Part shown: positions 1 through 9,551 of the stretch, piece by piece | Numbering within the stretch: the first letter of the stretch is position 1 | Layout: every line of letters begins with the position of its first letter | Notes under the pieces: model-generated | What the model was told of the DNA's origin: nothing | The model's database searches: none | The model's input: only the letters and a program-made list of their open reading frames with translations | Position numbers and translations under genes: made by a program | NCBI GenBank assembly: GCA_905480085.1 | Contig: CAJQPD010000263.1 | Span: 1 to 10,952, forward strand | From: an uncultured Acidimicrobiia bacterium | GTDB taxonomy: Bacteria > Actinomycetota > Acidimicrobiia > Spongiisociales > JAENVV01 | DNA: 10,952 nucleotides | Direction of reading: 5' to 3'

Positions 1-683
1 TCGGCGATGATCTCATCGACCACCGGCAGATCACGGACCCGGTTGGCGACCGGCTGTGGTGTGCTGGAGGCAACGAGTATGTCGACATCGGCGACGGTGT
101 CGCGGAGTCGCCTCAGGCTTCCGCAAATCTTCACCTCGACCACACCATCGACCGCTGCCAGCTCTTTGGCGACTCGCTCGGCAACCGGCATCGCTTCGGC
201 GATCGGAGTGCGACGATCCTTGCCCGACATGCCCAATCGGCCGATCGCTTTACCCAGCTTCTCTTCGGTCTTCGCCCCGAGCCCGGCCACATCACGAAGT
301 TTTTCCCCGGCAATCGCTGCGGTCAGTTTCTCAACGGAATCAACCCCAAGTTCATCGCGCAGTTTGGCGGCGGTTTTGGCGCCGAGTCCAGGAATCTTCA
401 CCATCTGGCGGTAGTCGGCGGGAAACATCGCCCGAAGTCGGTCAAGCTTGTCAATGCTGCCTCGATCAATGAATTCACCGATCTTGTCGGCAGTGGATTT
501 GCCGATACCTTTGAGGCCGATCATCTCCGATTTGGACAAGGTCGTGATCTGAGGCTGCAATTCGCGCAGCGAGCGAGAGGCCGACTCGTACGCCCTGGCC
601 CGGAAGGATTGTGGATTCTGATCCTCGAGCTTGGTTAGCTCAGCAAGTTCGTCAAAAAGGTCGGCGAGAGTGGCATTGATCAC
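1..683 (-). CDS. polX: DNA polymerase family X (PolX), N-terminal part, cut by window edge
   Basis: The visible 227 residues are the N-terminus of a PolX-type DNA polymerase, a gap-filling repair enzyme related to DNA polymerase beta that in bacteria usually carries a C-terminal PHP exonuclease domain; that part lies beyond the window. Residues 1-50 form the helical 8-kDa-like domain. Three helix-hairpin-helix motifs follow: LKGIGKSTADKI (about 57-68), IPGLGAKTAAKL (97-108) and VAGLGAKTEEKL (132-143). The nucleotidyltransferase motif is at about 187-203, with GSLRR and the metal-binding pair in DVDIL (Asp199, Asp201) intact. No ATG is available in frame. GTG at 683 is the only canonical start between the photolyase stop and the conserved region, and it gives the usual family start (an INATLADLFDELAEL-like helix). 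No clear Shine-Dalgarno sequence is visible. The gene lies 40 bp after the photolyase stop and is probably co-transcribed with it. Family assignment is firm; the presence of the PHP domain is inferred. Confidence 0.93.
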   Translation of the reverse strand, partial: MINATLADLFDELAELTKLEDQNPQSFRARAYESASRSLRELQPQITTLSKSEMIGLKGIGKSTADKIGEFIDRGSIDKLDRLRAMFPADYRQMVKIPGLGAKTAAKLRDELGVDSVEKLTAAIAGEKLRDVAGLGAKTEEKLGKAIGRLGMSGKDRRTPIAEAMPVAERVAKELAAVDGVVEVKICGSLRRLRDTVADVDILVASSTPQPVANRVRDLPVVDEIIA

Positions 684-723
684 ATCCAGCAGACTAGGTG
701 ACGGCGGGTCCCATTCGAGACGC

Positions 724-2184
724 TCAACCCCGCAGGGTTGGCTGATAGTGGGCCAGATACGACTGCAGCTTCAGCTTGCGACGAGTCGAGTCAGATGTCA
801 TATATCGGACCTTCCCGAATATCTCACGCTCGGGACCCCAAGCCCGGTCGAACCTTCCTAACACCCAGTGGATGCCCGACACTGAATTGGGATCCCGGCC
901 GTCCAACGCATACCGGTTGTTGAGGTCCATCATGACGGCATGGGCGATCCTCGGATGTGGAGACCACTCCAGGATCTTCTTGCCCCACAGCATCCGCAGG
1001 TAGTTGTGCATCACGCCGGTCTCCGTGAGCTGGGTTTGCGCGGCGTTCCACACATCATCGTGCGTTTCAGCTCGAGCCAGCTCATCGGGCGTGTAGAGGT
1101 AGGGACGCGGGTCGGAGGCGTGTTGCTCAAGGGTCTGTCGAGCCCAACCCGGAAGGGCTTCGTATTGGTCGTAGGACGGGGAGTAGTAGGCAGCCCGGTA
1201 GCCAATATCCCGCCAGGTTACGATCTGATCGAGGAAGCCCTCTCCTTGTTCTGACATGCCCCACCAACCCGCCCGCGACCCGGTCGCCTTCGGCGCCACC
1301 TCAGCCGGAGTCCATTGTTCGGCGGCAACGACCTCAGCCAGGACCTCATGAACCGAAATATGCCCGAAGTGCAGATAGGGCGACAAACCTGACTCGGCAT
1401 GTTCGTCTGGATGGTTACGCTGGTCGTATCGGCCCAAACCGCTCGCCACGAACTCCGCCAACCGTGTCCGGGCAGCTACCTGGCCGCCCCGAAGCGGCGC
1501 GACCGGGACTTCGTGGTCAAGGTCAAGTTCGGGTATCACATCCCGGGCCAGGCGGGCGGTCGGATAGTCACTCATGATTTGGTCAATCACATCGGGCCGG
1601 GTGGCGTCCAGACCACCCAGCGGGTCGTGATCAGGTCCGTCCTCGAGATGCTCCAGCAGGATCGTTTGATAAAACCGGCGAAGGTCGACCGCTCGTTTGA
1701 ACTCTCGATCCGTCACCGACATCGGGACCACACCATTGTGGTCGACAACTTCAAAGCGGCATTCGATCTGAGCGACCGCCGCTTGCCGGGCTGCGGGAAG
1801 GAAAAATACCGGCGCATCATCACCAACCACCACCGCCGCCGAAGCACTCAACCGCCCAAGCAACCCTTTGCCAGCTCCCGGCTCGGGTTCGATATACGGA
1901 ACACAAACGACGGGTCGGTTGCCTAGCGCTTCGACGACATCAACGATGCCGTCGATTGCAAAGGCATGAATCCGATCGTTGGCCCACGGGTAATCAAGGC
2001 GCAGGGCTACCAGCACAACCAGCGGAAGTCCCAGATGTCGCGACCAATCTGCCGCCCTTTGCAGGGCGTAATTCGAGCCGGTCCTCCGATAGGCAGTCAT
2101 CCAGTAAAGGACGTAGTCACCGGTGGCGCCCACCTCCGCATCCGCCAGCATTGTTATGCGCTGATCAGGTACGTCGGAATTCAC
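724..2184 (-). CDS. phr: Class II CPD photolyase (deoxyribodipyrimidine photo-lyase)
   Basis: This flavoenzyme repairs UV-induced cyclobutane pyrimidine dimers in DNA using light and reduced FAD. With the GTG start at 2184 it has 486 residues, normal for class II. The N-terminal Rossmann-like domain begins with GDYVLYWMTAYRRT (about 22-35). FAD- and DNA-binding segments typical of class II follow: SGLSPYLHFGHIS (265-277), EGFLDQIVTWRDIGY (315-329), MHNYLRMLWGKKILEW (392-407), and LNNRYALDGRDPNS with HWVLGRFDRAWG (about 421-450). The C-terminal STRRKLKLQSYLAHY is also characteristic. An upstream ATG at 2226 would add 14 unconserved residues and overlap the hydrolase gene by 46 bp. GTG at 2184 instead forms a GTGA overlap with the hydrolase stop, and class II homology starts a few residues later, so I prefer it. 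ATG at 2151 would trim conserved residues. No strong ribosome binding site is visible, consistent with coupling. The product is cytoplasmic. Confidence 0.95.
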   Translation of the reverse strand: MNSDVPDQRITMLADAEVGATGDYVLYWMTAYRRTGSNYALQRAADWSRHLGLPLVVLVALRLDYPWANDRIHAFAIDGIVDVVEALGNRPVVCVPYIEPEPGAGKGLLGRLSASAAVVVGDDAPVFFLPAARQAAVAQIECRFEVVDHNGVVPMSVTDREFKRAVDLRRFYQTILLEHLEDGPDHDPLGGLDATRPDVIDQIMSDYPTARLARDVIPELDLDHEVPVAPLRGGQVAARTRLAEFVASGLGRYDQRNHPDEHAESGLSPYLHFGHISVHEVLAEVVAAEQWTPAEVAPKATGSRAGWWGMSEQGEGFLDQIVTWRDIGYRAAYYSPSYDQYEALPGWARQTLEQHASDPRPYLYTPDELARAETHDDVWNAAQTQLTETGVMHNYLRMLWGKKILEWSPHPRIAHAVMMDLNNRYALDGRDPNSVSGIHWVLGRFDRAWGPEREIFGKVRYMTSDSTRRKLKLQSYLAHYQPTLRG

Positions 2185-2921
2185 GAACGGTACTGGCGGA
2201 GAAACCCCAGGATCGCCTTGATACATGCTGCTTGCTGATCGTTGCGGGTGATCGAGGCCAGGCCATCACCGATTTGGGGTCCATAATTTCCAAATTGGGC
2301 ATGGTTGCCGCCCGGAATCAGCACCAACTCGGTGGTCTTCGGTAAAACGTCGGCGGAATTCTGTTCGATCTCTGCCGGAGATACAAGACCGTCCTCGCTG
2401 CCATACACAACAAGCGTATTCAGGTTACGAAAGGCCAGATTGGACGAAGCATCCGGGTAGGAAGCCAACAGTATCAAGCCAGAGATGCGCTGATTCCGCT
2501 CGGCGAACTCGGCGGCCATCGCCCCACCCATGGAATGGCCGGCCATGATCCAGGATGAAATCTCCGGGTATTCGACAAGCACGTCACTGGCAGCGGATAC
2601 CCCGAGAACGGCGAAATTGAACGGGTGTTTCACGACCACGACGAAATACCCTTCATCGGCCACCTGGCGGGCGATCGGGGCGTAAGCATCGGGATCAACC
2701 CGCGCCCCCGTGTAAAAGATCACTCCCACCGTCGGCTCCTGATCGGCAGGCCGGAAGGTGAGACGAGGGGTCGTAGAAACGATAACGTCGTCGTCTGTCA
2801 ACATCGATCCCACGACATCGGGCGTGGAGCGATACGGAGACACAAAATTGTCATACGCATAGAAAGCGCCCAGCGCCAGGGCGGCAATGAGGAGTCCCCG
2901 GATGATCCACTTATTGCTCAT
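2181..2921 (-). CDS. Membrane-anchored alpha/beta hydrolase, substrate unknown
   Basis: The 246-residue protein has a short basic N-terminus and a hydrophobic stretch at about 5-22 (IIRGLLIAALALGAFYAY), read as an uncleaved signal anchor that puts the enzyme on the outer face of the membrane. The remainder is an alpha/beta hydrolase fold of the Hydrolase_5/dienelactone-hydrolase-like kind. The nucleophile elbow is GHSMGG with Ser130, the acid is probably Asp177 in GSEDG, and the catalytic His is probably His207 in GGNHAQFG, so the triad appears complete. VGVIFYTGARVDPDAY (65-80) would form the early strand and oxyanion region. The gene starts at ATG 2921, 41 bp after aceK, with only a weak purine-rich Shine-Dalgarno (GAGAA). 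Its TGA overlaps the photolyase GTG (GTGA). The sequence does not reveal the substrate; an esterase or lipase acting outside the cytoplasm is the safest reading. Its relation to the neighbouring DNA repair genes is unexplained. Confidence 0.85.
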   Translation of the reverse strand: MSNKWIIRGLLIAALALGAFYAYDNFVSPYRSTPDVVGSMLTDDDVIVSTTPRLTFRPADQEPTVGVIFYTGARVDPDAYAPIARQVADEGYFVVVVKHPFNFAVLGVSAASDVLVEYPEISSWIMAGHSMGGAMAAEFAERNQRISGLILLASYPDASSNLAFRNLNTLVVYGSEDGLVSPAEIEQNSADVLPKTTELVLIPGGNHAQFGNYGPQIGDGLASITRNDQQAACIKAILGFLRQYRS

Positions 2922-2962
2922 ACAAGTTCATTCTCACAGACTTGCTGGGCGTCCGACCGGAT

Positions 2963-4708
2963 TTACCAACCGGTCCAGCGAGGACGGCCAGGCAAGCGAG
3001 CTGACTCGTCGTAGGGAGGTACATGCAACAACTCCCCGCCCGCTACCAGGCCCTGGATGGCTTGCCACGCCTTTGCAGAGAACATGTCACGGTGTTCCGA
3101 GAGAAAGACTGCCCGCAATGACGGCGACAGGCCGAGAAATCGCTCATGTTCCTCAGGGAACACGTCGGTGTCACCAACGCTATACCAGGCATCCGATGAC
3201 ATCTCGTCCTCGTCGTCACGCGATTGCGGAATCTCCCTGAAGCGCATGTCGGTGAGCGGCCGCAGTTCGTCGTAGTCGTAGAACACGACGCGACCGTGTC
3301 GTGTCACGCCAAAATTCTTCAACAACAAATCACCTGGAAAGATGTTGGTTGAGGCCAGATCTTTGATCGAACGTCCGAAGTCGAGGACCGCCGCTCCGGC
3401 CGCCCGCTCCCCAGCTTCGCGAACGTAGATATCGAGCGGGATCACCCGACGCTCGACGTACACCTGCTTGATCACGACCTTCTCGTCGAAAATCTCTACG
3501 GTTCCGGGTGCCTCGGCGGCGAACTCTTCGAGTAGGGCATCGGAGAATCGTGATCGACGGATCTCCAGATGTTGAAAGTCTTGTGCATCAACGAGGCGCC
3601 CTGCCCGGTCGTGTTGAAAGACCATGCTGTACTTCTCCATGATCGCCCGTCGAGTCGTACGCTTCTGAGGCGGAAATCGGTCCCGGATGATCTTGAAGGC
3701 ATCTTCGAATCCCGGCATCGTGAACACGATCATGACGAGGCCTTTGGTTCCCCTAGCGATTTCGAATTGCTCATCGGTCGAGGCCAGGTGCCGCCGCAAG
3801 TCGCGGTACAGCTCCGTCTTGCCGTGTTTGTTGTAGCCAATCGCGATGTATATCTCCGCCACTCGTTTGCGGGGCATCAGCCGTTTGAGAAAACGAACGA
3901 GATCGTATGGCCGTCCAACATCGACAAGAAAGTACGAACGGGTGAACGAGAACAATATGGACAGCTCGTGCTCCTGCGTGAGAACGGCGTCGATGGCGAT
4001 TCCGGAGTCATCGTTGGTAAACGCAACGACGAGCGGAATCGAGTGAGAGCCCGAATGGAGACGGGCGACAAGGTAGGCCGCCTGCCCCCGGTAGAAGAGT
4101 GACCTGACCAACTCGGCCCCATCAAGACTCATGAGCGCCCCGATCTGCTCGAGCCGCCCCTCGATCCTCTCCGTCGCCGCTGCCGCATCTCCTTCTCGAT
4201 TCACCAGAGCAAACGGACAATGGTCCAGCATGGCGCTCACCATGTCAGCCACCGATTCGGACCGACCCTGGGCGAGAAATACCGGCTCGGACGAACGGGT
4301 CGGGGGCGTGTCGAAGTCCGTATCCACAAACTCGATGGCTTGGTCGACGCCGACCGTCGTGAAGACCTGGCGGGTTATCGAGTTGAAGAATGTTTCGGCG
4401 ATGTCCCAATCATCCCGATCCGAAATCAGCGCTGAGAAGACGGCTTTGAGAGATGCCCAGATCGCCCGATCCTCCGCACGATCGCCGAGCAGCCCGACAA
4501 CGTCTGCATATACGTCCGAAACCACGCTCCGGTAGAGGCCCAATCGTTCGGCGGCATCAGCCTGCATCCCGTGCCAATCTCGATCAAGGAATCGCACCTC
4601 GGCCCGTGACGTGATCACCCGGAACCGGGCAACGTAGTTCTCGTAGCCGGCCAGGATCGTCCTGGCCCCGACAAAGGACCGTCGGCTGTCGGTTAACGGT
4701 GCTTCCAT
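2963..4708 (-). CDS. aceK: Isocitrate dehydrogenase kinase/phosphatase (AceK)
   Basis: AceK phosphorylates and dephosphorylates isocitrate dehydrogenase, switching carbon between the TCA cycle and the glyoxylate bypass; kinase, phosphatase and ATPase activities share one active site. The 581-residue length matches the E. coli enzyme (578). The N-terminal regulatory half begins ILAGYENYVARF and contains DWHGMQADAAERLGLY. The kinase half carries IGYNKHGKTELYRDL (290-304), GLVMIVFTMPGFEDAFK (323-339), RFPPQK, YVERRVIPLDIYV, NIFPGDLLLKNFGVTRHGR (455-473) and VVFYDYDE (474-481). Compared from memory with E. coli AceK, residues keep a constant +3 offset, so Lys339, Asp374, Asp460, Asn465 and Asp478 match Lys336, Asp371, Asp457, Asn462 and Asp475. 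The active site therefore looks intact. ATG 4708 gives the family N-terminus; no clear Shine-Dalgarno precedes it. The gene probably heads an operon with the hydrolase, photolyase and polX. No icd, aceA or aceB is visible. AceK is mainly described in Proteobacteria, so acquisition by transfer is possible. Confidence 0.96.
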   Translation of the reverse strand: MEAPLTDSRRSFVGARTILAGYENYVARFRVITSRAEVRFLDRDWHGMQADAAERLGLYRSVVSDVYADVVGLLGDRAEDRAIWASLKAVFSALISDRDDWDIAETFFNSITRQVFTTVGVDQAIEFVDTDFDTPPTRSSEPVFLAQGRSESVADMVSAMLDHCPFALVNREGDAAAATERIEGRLEQIGALMSLDGAELVRSLFYRGQAAYLVARLHSGSHSIPLVVAFTNDDSGIAIDAVLTQEHELSILFSFTRSYFLVDVGRPYDLVRFLKRLMPRKRVAEIYIAIGYNKHGKTELYRDLRRHLASTDEQFEIARGTKGLVMIVFTMPGFEDAFKIIRDRFPPQKRTTRRAIMEKYSMVFQHDRAGRLVDAQDFQHLEIRRSRFSDALLEEFAAEAPGTVEIFDEKVVIKQVYVERRVIPLDIYVREAGERAAGAAVLDFGRSIKDLASTNIFPGDLLLKNFGVTRHGRVVFYDYDELRPLTDMRFREIPQSRDDEDEMSSDAWYSVGDTDVFPEEHERFLGLSPSLRAVFLSEHRDMFSAKAWQAIQGLVAGGELLHVPPYDESARLPGRPRWTGW

Positions 4709-4714
4709 GACGTG

Positions 4715-4720
4715 AGCCTA
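4715..4720 (-). promoter_or_regulatory. Candidate -10 element for leaderless aceK transcription
   Basis: TAGGCT fits the actinobacterial -10 pattern TANNNT and is followed by six bases (CACGTC) and then the aceK ATG. That spacing would put the transcription start at or next to the start codon, giving a leaderless mRNA, which would agree with the lack of a Shine-Dalgarno sequence. No convincing -35 hexamer lies 16-19 bp upstream, so this is a weak prediction. Confidence 0.25.
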
Positions 4721-4866
4721 ATAACCGCCCGCAGCTCGACCCATTCGGGCAGGTGCGCATTCCCTCCGTGGTTGGCCGTGGAGCCGGCACCAGGCCACAA
4801 CCGGCACCCATTCGAGACCAAGGGATCGGGAGCGCCACCTAGGCGACGGTCTCCAGAACTGGCACC

Positions 4867-4880
4867 CCAGGTCGACCTGG
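4867..4880. repeat. 14-bp perfect palindrome just downstream of tRNA-Leu
   Basis: CCAGGTCGACCTGG reads the same on both strands and starts 5 bp past the tRNA discriminator base in the direction of transcription. As RNA it could fold into a 5-bp stem with a UCGA loop. A looser inverted repeat (CCAG-AA-CTGG, 4853-4862) follows. No U-tract follows, so it is not a classical intrinsic terminator. It could help 3' processing, act as a factor-dependent end, or be chance. The inner 12 bp (CAGGTCGACCTG) also occur at 8175-8186 inside mazG, which argues against a dedicated role. The rest of the 177-bp gap up to aceK shows nothing convincing apart from the candidate -10 element. Confidence 0.4.
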
Positions 4881-4885
4881 ATGGG

Positions 4886-4967
4886 TACCCCGGGGGGGAC
4901 TTGAACCCCCACGCCTTGCGGCCGTGGATTTTAAGTCCACTGCGTCTGCCGATTCCGCCACCGGGGC
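4886..4967 (-). tRNA. tRNA-Leu, anticodon UAA
   Basis: The minus strand folds into a class II tRNA. The acceptor strand is GCCCCGG pairing with CCGGGGT, the D stem is GCG/CGC, the anticodon stem is GTGGA/TCCAC with loop CTTAAAA (anticodon TAA, reading UUA and UUG), the long variable arm has a GCC-GCAA-GGC hairpin, and the T arm is GGGGG-TTCAAGT-CCCCC. The long variable arm and discriminator A support leucine identity. Two details are unusual: the first acceptor pair is a G1·U72 wobble, and the genome encodes CCC rather than CCA after the discriminator, so the CCA tail must be added by nucleotidyltransferase. The 5' end lies only 6 bp after the ppx stop, so the tRNA is either processed from the eno–ppx transcript or driven by a promoter inside ppx. 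Confidence 0.95.
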
Positions 4968-4973
4968 CTGATG

Positions 4974-5882
4974 TCAGTTGGACACTAATGCAATCGCCAC
5001 ACCGTGCAGCAAGTCTCGCTCGGAGATGGTCATGTCGATGGCACCCATCGCCAGGAGAGATGCTTCGAGGACCACGAGACCTCCGAGGATGACCGGGGCT
5101 CGCTTCTCCCCGATGGTTCCCACCCTGGCGATCTGCGACGTGTCGAGAGACGAGAGGCGGGCTGTGAGGTCTTGTACATCGTCAAGGGCGATCCTCGAAA
5201 GGTGTATTCGTTCCCTGTCATGATGAGTCAATCCAAGCAAGGTACCGGCCACGGTGGTACAGGTGCCGGCCACCCCAACGGGTCGACCTGTCACGCCAAG
5301 GTCTGCGCTGGCGATGTTGTGGCGGGCCACGCTGCGAGCCTGCGCCAGTACTTCCGCCGACACCGGCCCTTCGCCCAGATACAGGTCGGTTAGCCGAACT
5401 GAGCCGATGTCAATGCTGACTGCCGACTCGACGTGCCCGGTGCCGGTGACAAACTCTGTTGAGCCACCACCGATGTCGATGACAGTGATCAGCTCACCTG
5501 GTACCGCCTGGGCAGCGCCGGCAAAGGCAAAGCCGGCTTCTTGTTCACCGCTGATCAACGAAGGGCGAATCCCGCAGGCTGCCTGGGCTGCATCAAAGAA
5601 CTCGTCGCGGTTGAGCGCGTCTCGCGAGGCCGACGTGGCCACGATGATGGATCGATCCGCCTCGGCGAACGCGGCCGAGAATGACCGCAGGGCTGTCACC
5701 GTTCGTCGGATGGCATCTGGCTGAAGCCGACCGGTGGCATGTAGACCCCGCCCAAGGCCAACAACGTCGGTGCGGACCTCAACCTCGTCAACCTTCACTT
5801 CGCCAACCGCAACCCCGACGACGTCGGCAACGAGCAGCCGGACCGTGTTCGTGCCAATATCGCCGACGGCGACCCGGGTCAT
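4974..5882 (-). CDS. ppx: Ppx/GppA family phosphatase (exopolyphosphatase-like)
   Basis: Members of this ASKHA-fold family remove terminal phosphate from polyphosphate and/or convert pppGpp to ppGpp, linking phosphate storage and the stringent response. The 302-residue protein is the short, two-domain form typical of actinobacteria (like mycobacterial Rv1026), without the C-terminal HD-like domains of E. coli PPX. Motifs in order: DIGTNTVRLL (8-17, phosphate 1 loop), ATSASRDA (82-89), SGEQEA (111-116, with the probable catalytic Glu113), VIDIGGGSTEF (134-144, phosphate 2 loop), GSVRL (160-164) and GTCTT (206-210). ATG 5882 overlaps the TGA of the DUF501 gene by 4 bp (ATGA), implying translational coupling. 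It is the last protein gene of the eno–ftsB–DUF501–ppx run and is followed directly by tRNA-Leu. The fold is clear; polyphosphate versus (p)ppGpp preference cannot be read from sequence. Confidence 0.93.
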   Translation of the reverse strand: MTRVAVGDIGTNTVRLLVADVVGVAVGEVKVDEVEVRTDVVGLGRGLHATGRLQPDAIRRTVTALRSFSAAFAEADRSIIVATSASRDALNRDEFFDAAQAACGIRPSLISGEQEAGFAFAGAAQAVPGELITVIDIGGGSTEFVTGTGHVESAVSIDIGSVRLTDLYLGEGPVSAEVLAQARSVARHNIASADLGVTGRPVGVAGTCTTVAGTLLGLTHHDRERIHLSRIALDDVQDLTARLSSLDTSQIARVGTIGEKRAPVILGGLVVLEASLLAMGAIDMTISERDLLHGVAIALVSN

Positions 5883-6409
5883 CTCGGTTCAATCCAATCG
5901 GGATTGCGGATCATCTGCCCATCGATTTCTGTCACGCACGGTGTCGCACAGATGAGCGGTTCCACCCAGGGAGCTACCAGACCACCGATCGGGTTGTCGT
6001 TACCCGCCGCATAGTCGGCGTAATGAGCGTGCAAGCACTTCACGCCGGCCACCAGGCCTGCGACGCCACCGGTCGGACGGTGTTTGGCACCGATCGGAAT
6101 CAGTGCGTCTCGCTCAGCCCCGTACCTGAGGTGGGCTGCCTGCATACGGTCGGCGAGGATCGGGTCTTCGTCGAGCGCTTGCTCCATCGCCTTGACCCCT
6201 CCGGCGCCTTCGAGGCGGCCGATCCGCCGATTGGCAAGCGGGCAGGTCAGCCAATAACGAGTAGGAAACGGGGTACCGTCATCGAGTAGCGGCGGAACCT
6301 TGATCACCGTGGGAAGTCCCAGTACGCACCGGGCAACCGGTTGGCTGGCTGCCCGCAATGGGCGCTCGATCTGTGCGGCGGCGATTGCCGCATCAGCATC
6401 ATCATGCAT
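5879..6409 (-). CDS. DUF501 family protein, function unknown
   Basis: From ATG 6409 the product has 176 residues and matches the DUF501 family, found in actinobacteria between the FtsB/DivIC-like gene and ppx. No biochemical function is established as far as I know. Visible conserved blocks are FPTRYWLTCPLANRRIGRLE (48-67) and GAKHRPTGGVAGLVAGVKCL followed by HAHYADYAAGNDNPIGG (about 107-143). The cluster Cys125, His127, His129 plus Cys56 could bind metal or form an active site, but this is inference. There is no signal peptide or membrane segment, so it is probably cytoplasmic. A TTG at 6433 could extend the frame by eight residues into ftsB, but ATG 6409 has a well-placed GAGGA seven bases upstream and is preferred. 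The gene lies 10 bp after ftsB and overlaps ppx by ATGA. Its position suggests a role near cell division or polyphosphate metabolism, which is guilt by association only. Confidence 0.88.
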   Translation of the reverse strand: MHDDADAAIAAAQIERPLRAASQPVARCVLGLPTVIKVPPLLDDGTPFPTRYWLTCPLANRRIGRLEGAGGVKAMEQALDEDPILADRMQAAHLRYGAERDALIPIGAKHRPTGGVAGLVAGVKCLHAHYADYAAGNDNPIGGLVAPWVEPLICATPCVTEIDGQMIRNPDWIEPR

Positions 6410-6416
6410 AACGGGG

Positions 6417-6419
6417 TCC

Positions 6420-6421
<2 letters not shown>
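6417..6421 (-). promoter_or_regulatory. Ribosome binding site that fixes the DUF501 start
   Basis: GAGGA overlaps the ftsB stop codon (TGAGGA) and is separated by seven bases (CCCCGTT) from ATG 6409. The spacing is near ideal and favours this ATG over the upstream TTG at 6433. It also suggests that ribosomes ending on ftsB can reinitiate on the DUF501 gene. Confidence 0.7.

Positions 6422-9547
<3,126 letters not shown>

Positions 9548-9551
<4 letters not shown>

Noticed and set aside
1399..1926. Plus-strand open frame of 175 codons opposite the photolyase
   Set aside because: No domain, signal or ribosome binding site recognised; it mirrors conserved photolyase codons.
2185..2226. Photolyase start at ATG 2226
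   Set aside because: It overlaps the hydrolase by 46 bp and adds unconserved residues, whereas GTG 2184 gives a 4-bp overlap and covers the family homology.
3569..4102. Plus-strand open frame of 177 codons opposite aceK
   Set aside because: Antisense shadow in GC-rich coding DNA with no recognisable domain; the minus strand here encodes conserved AceK motifs.
4584..4838. Minus-strand open frame of 84 codons overlapping the aceK start
   Set aside because: It covers the aceK N-terminus out of frame and shows no conserved feature or ribosome binding site.
4709..4967. tRNA-associated integration site for the aceK–polX block
   Set aside because: No integrase, no second copy of the tRNA 3' end and no flanking direct repeat are visible in the window; the idea remains only as context.
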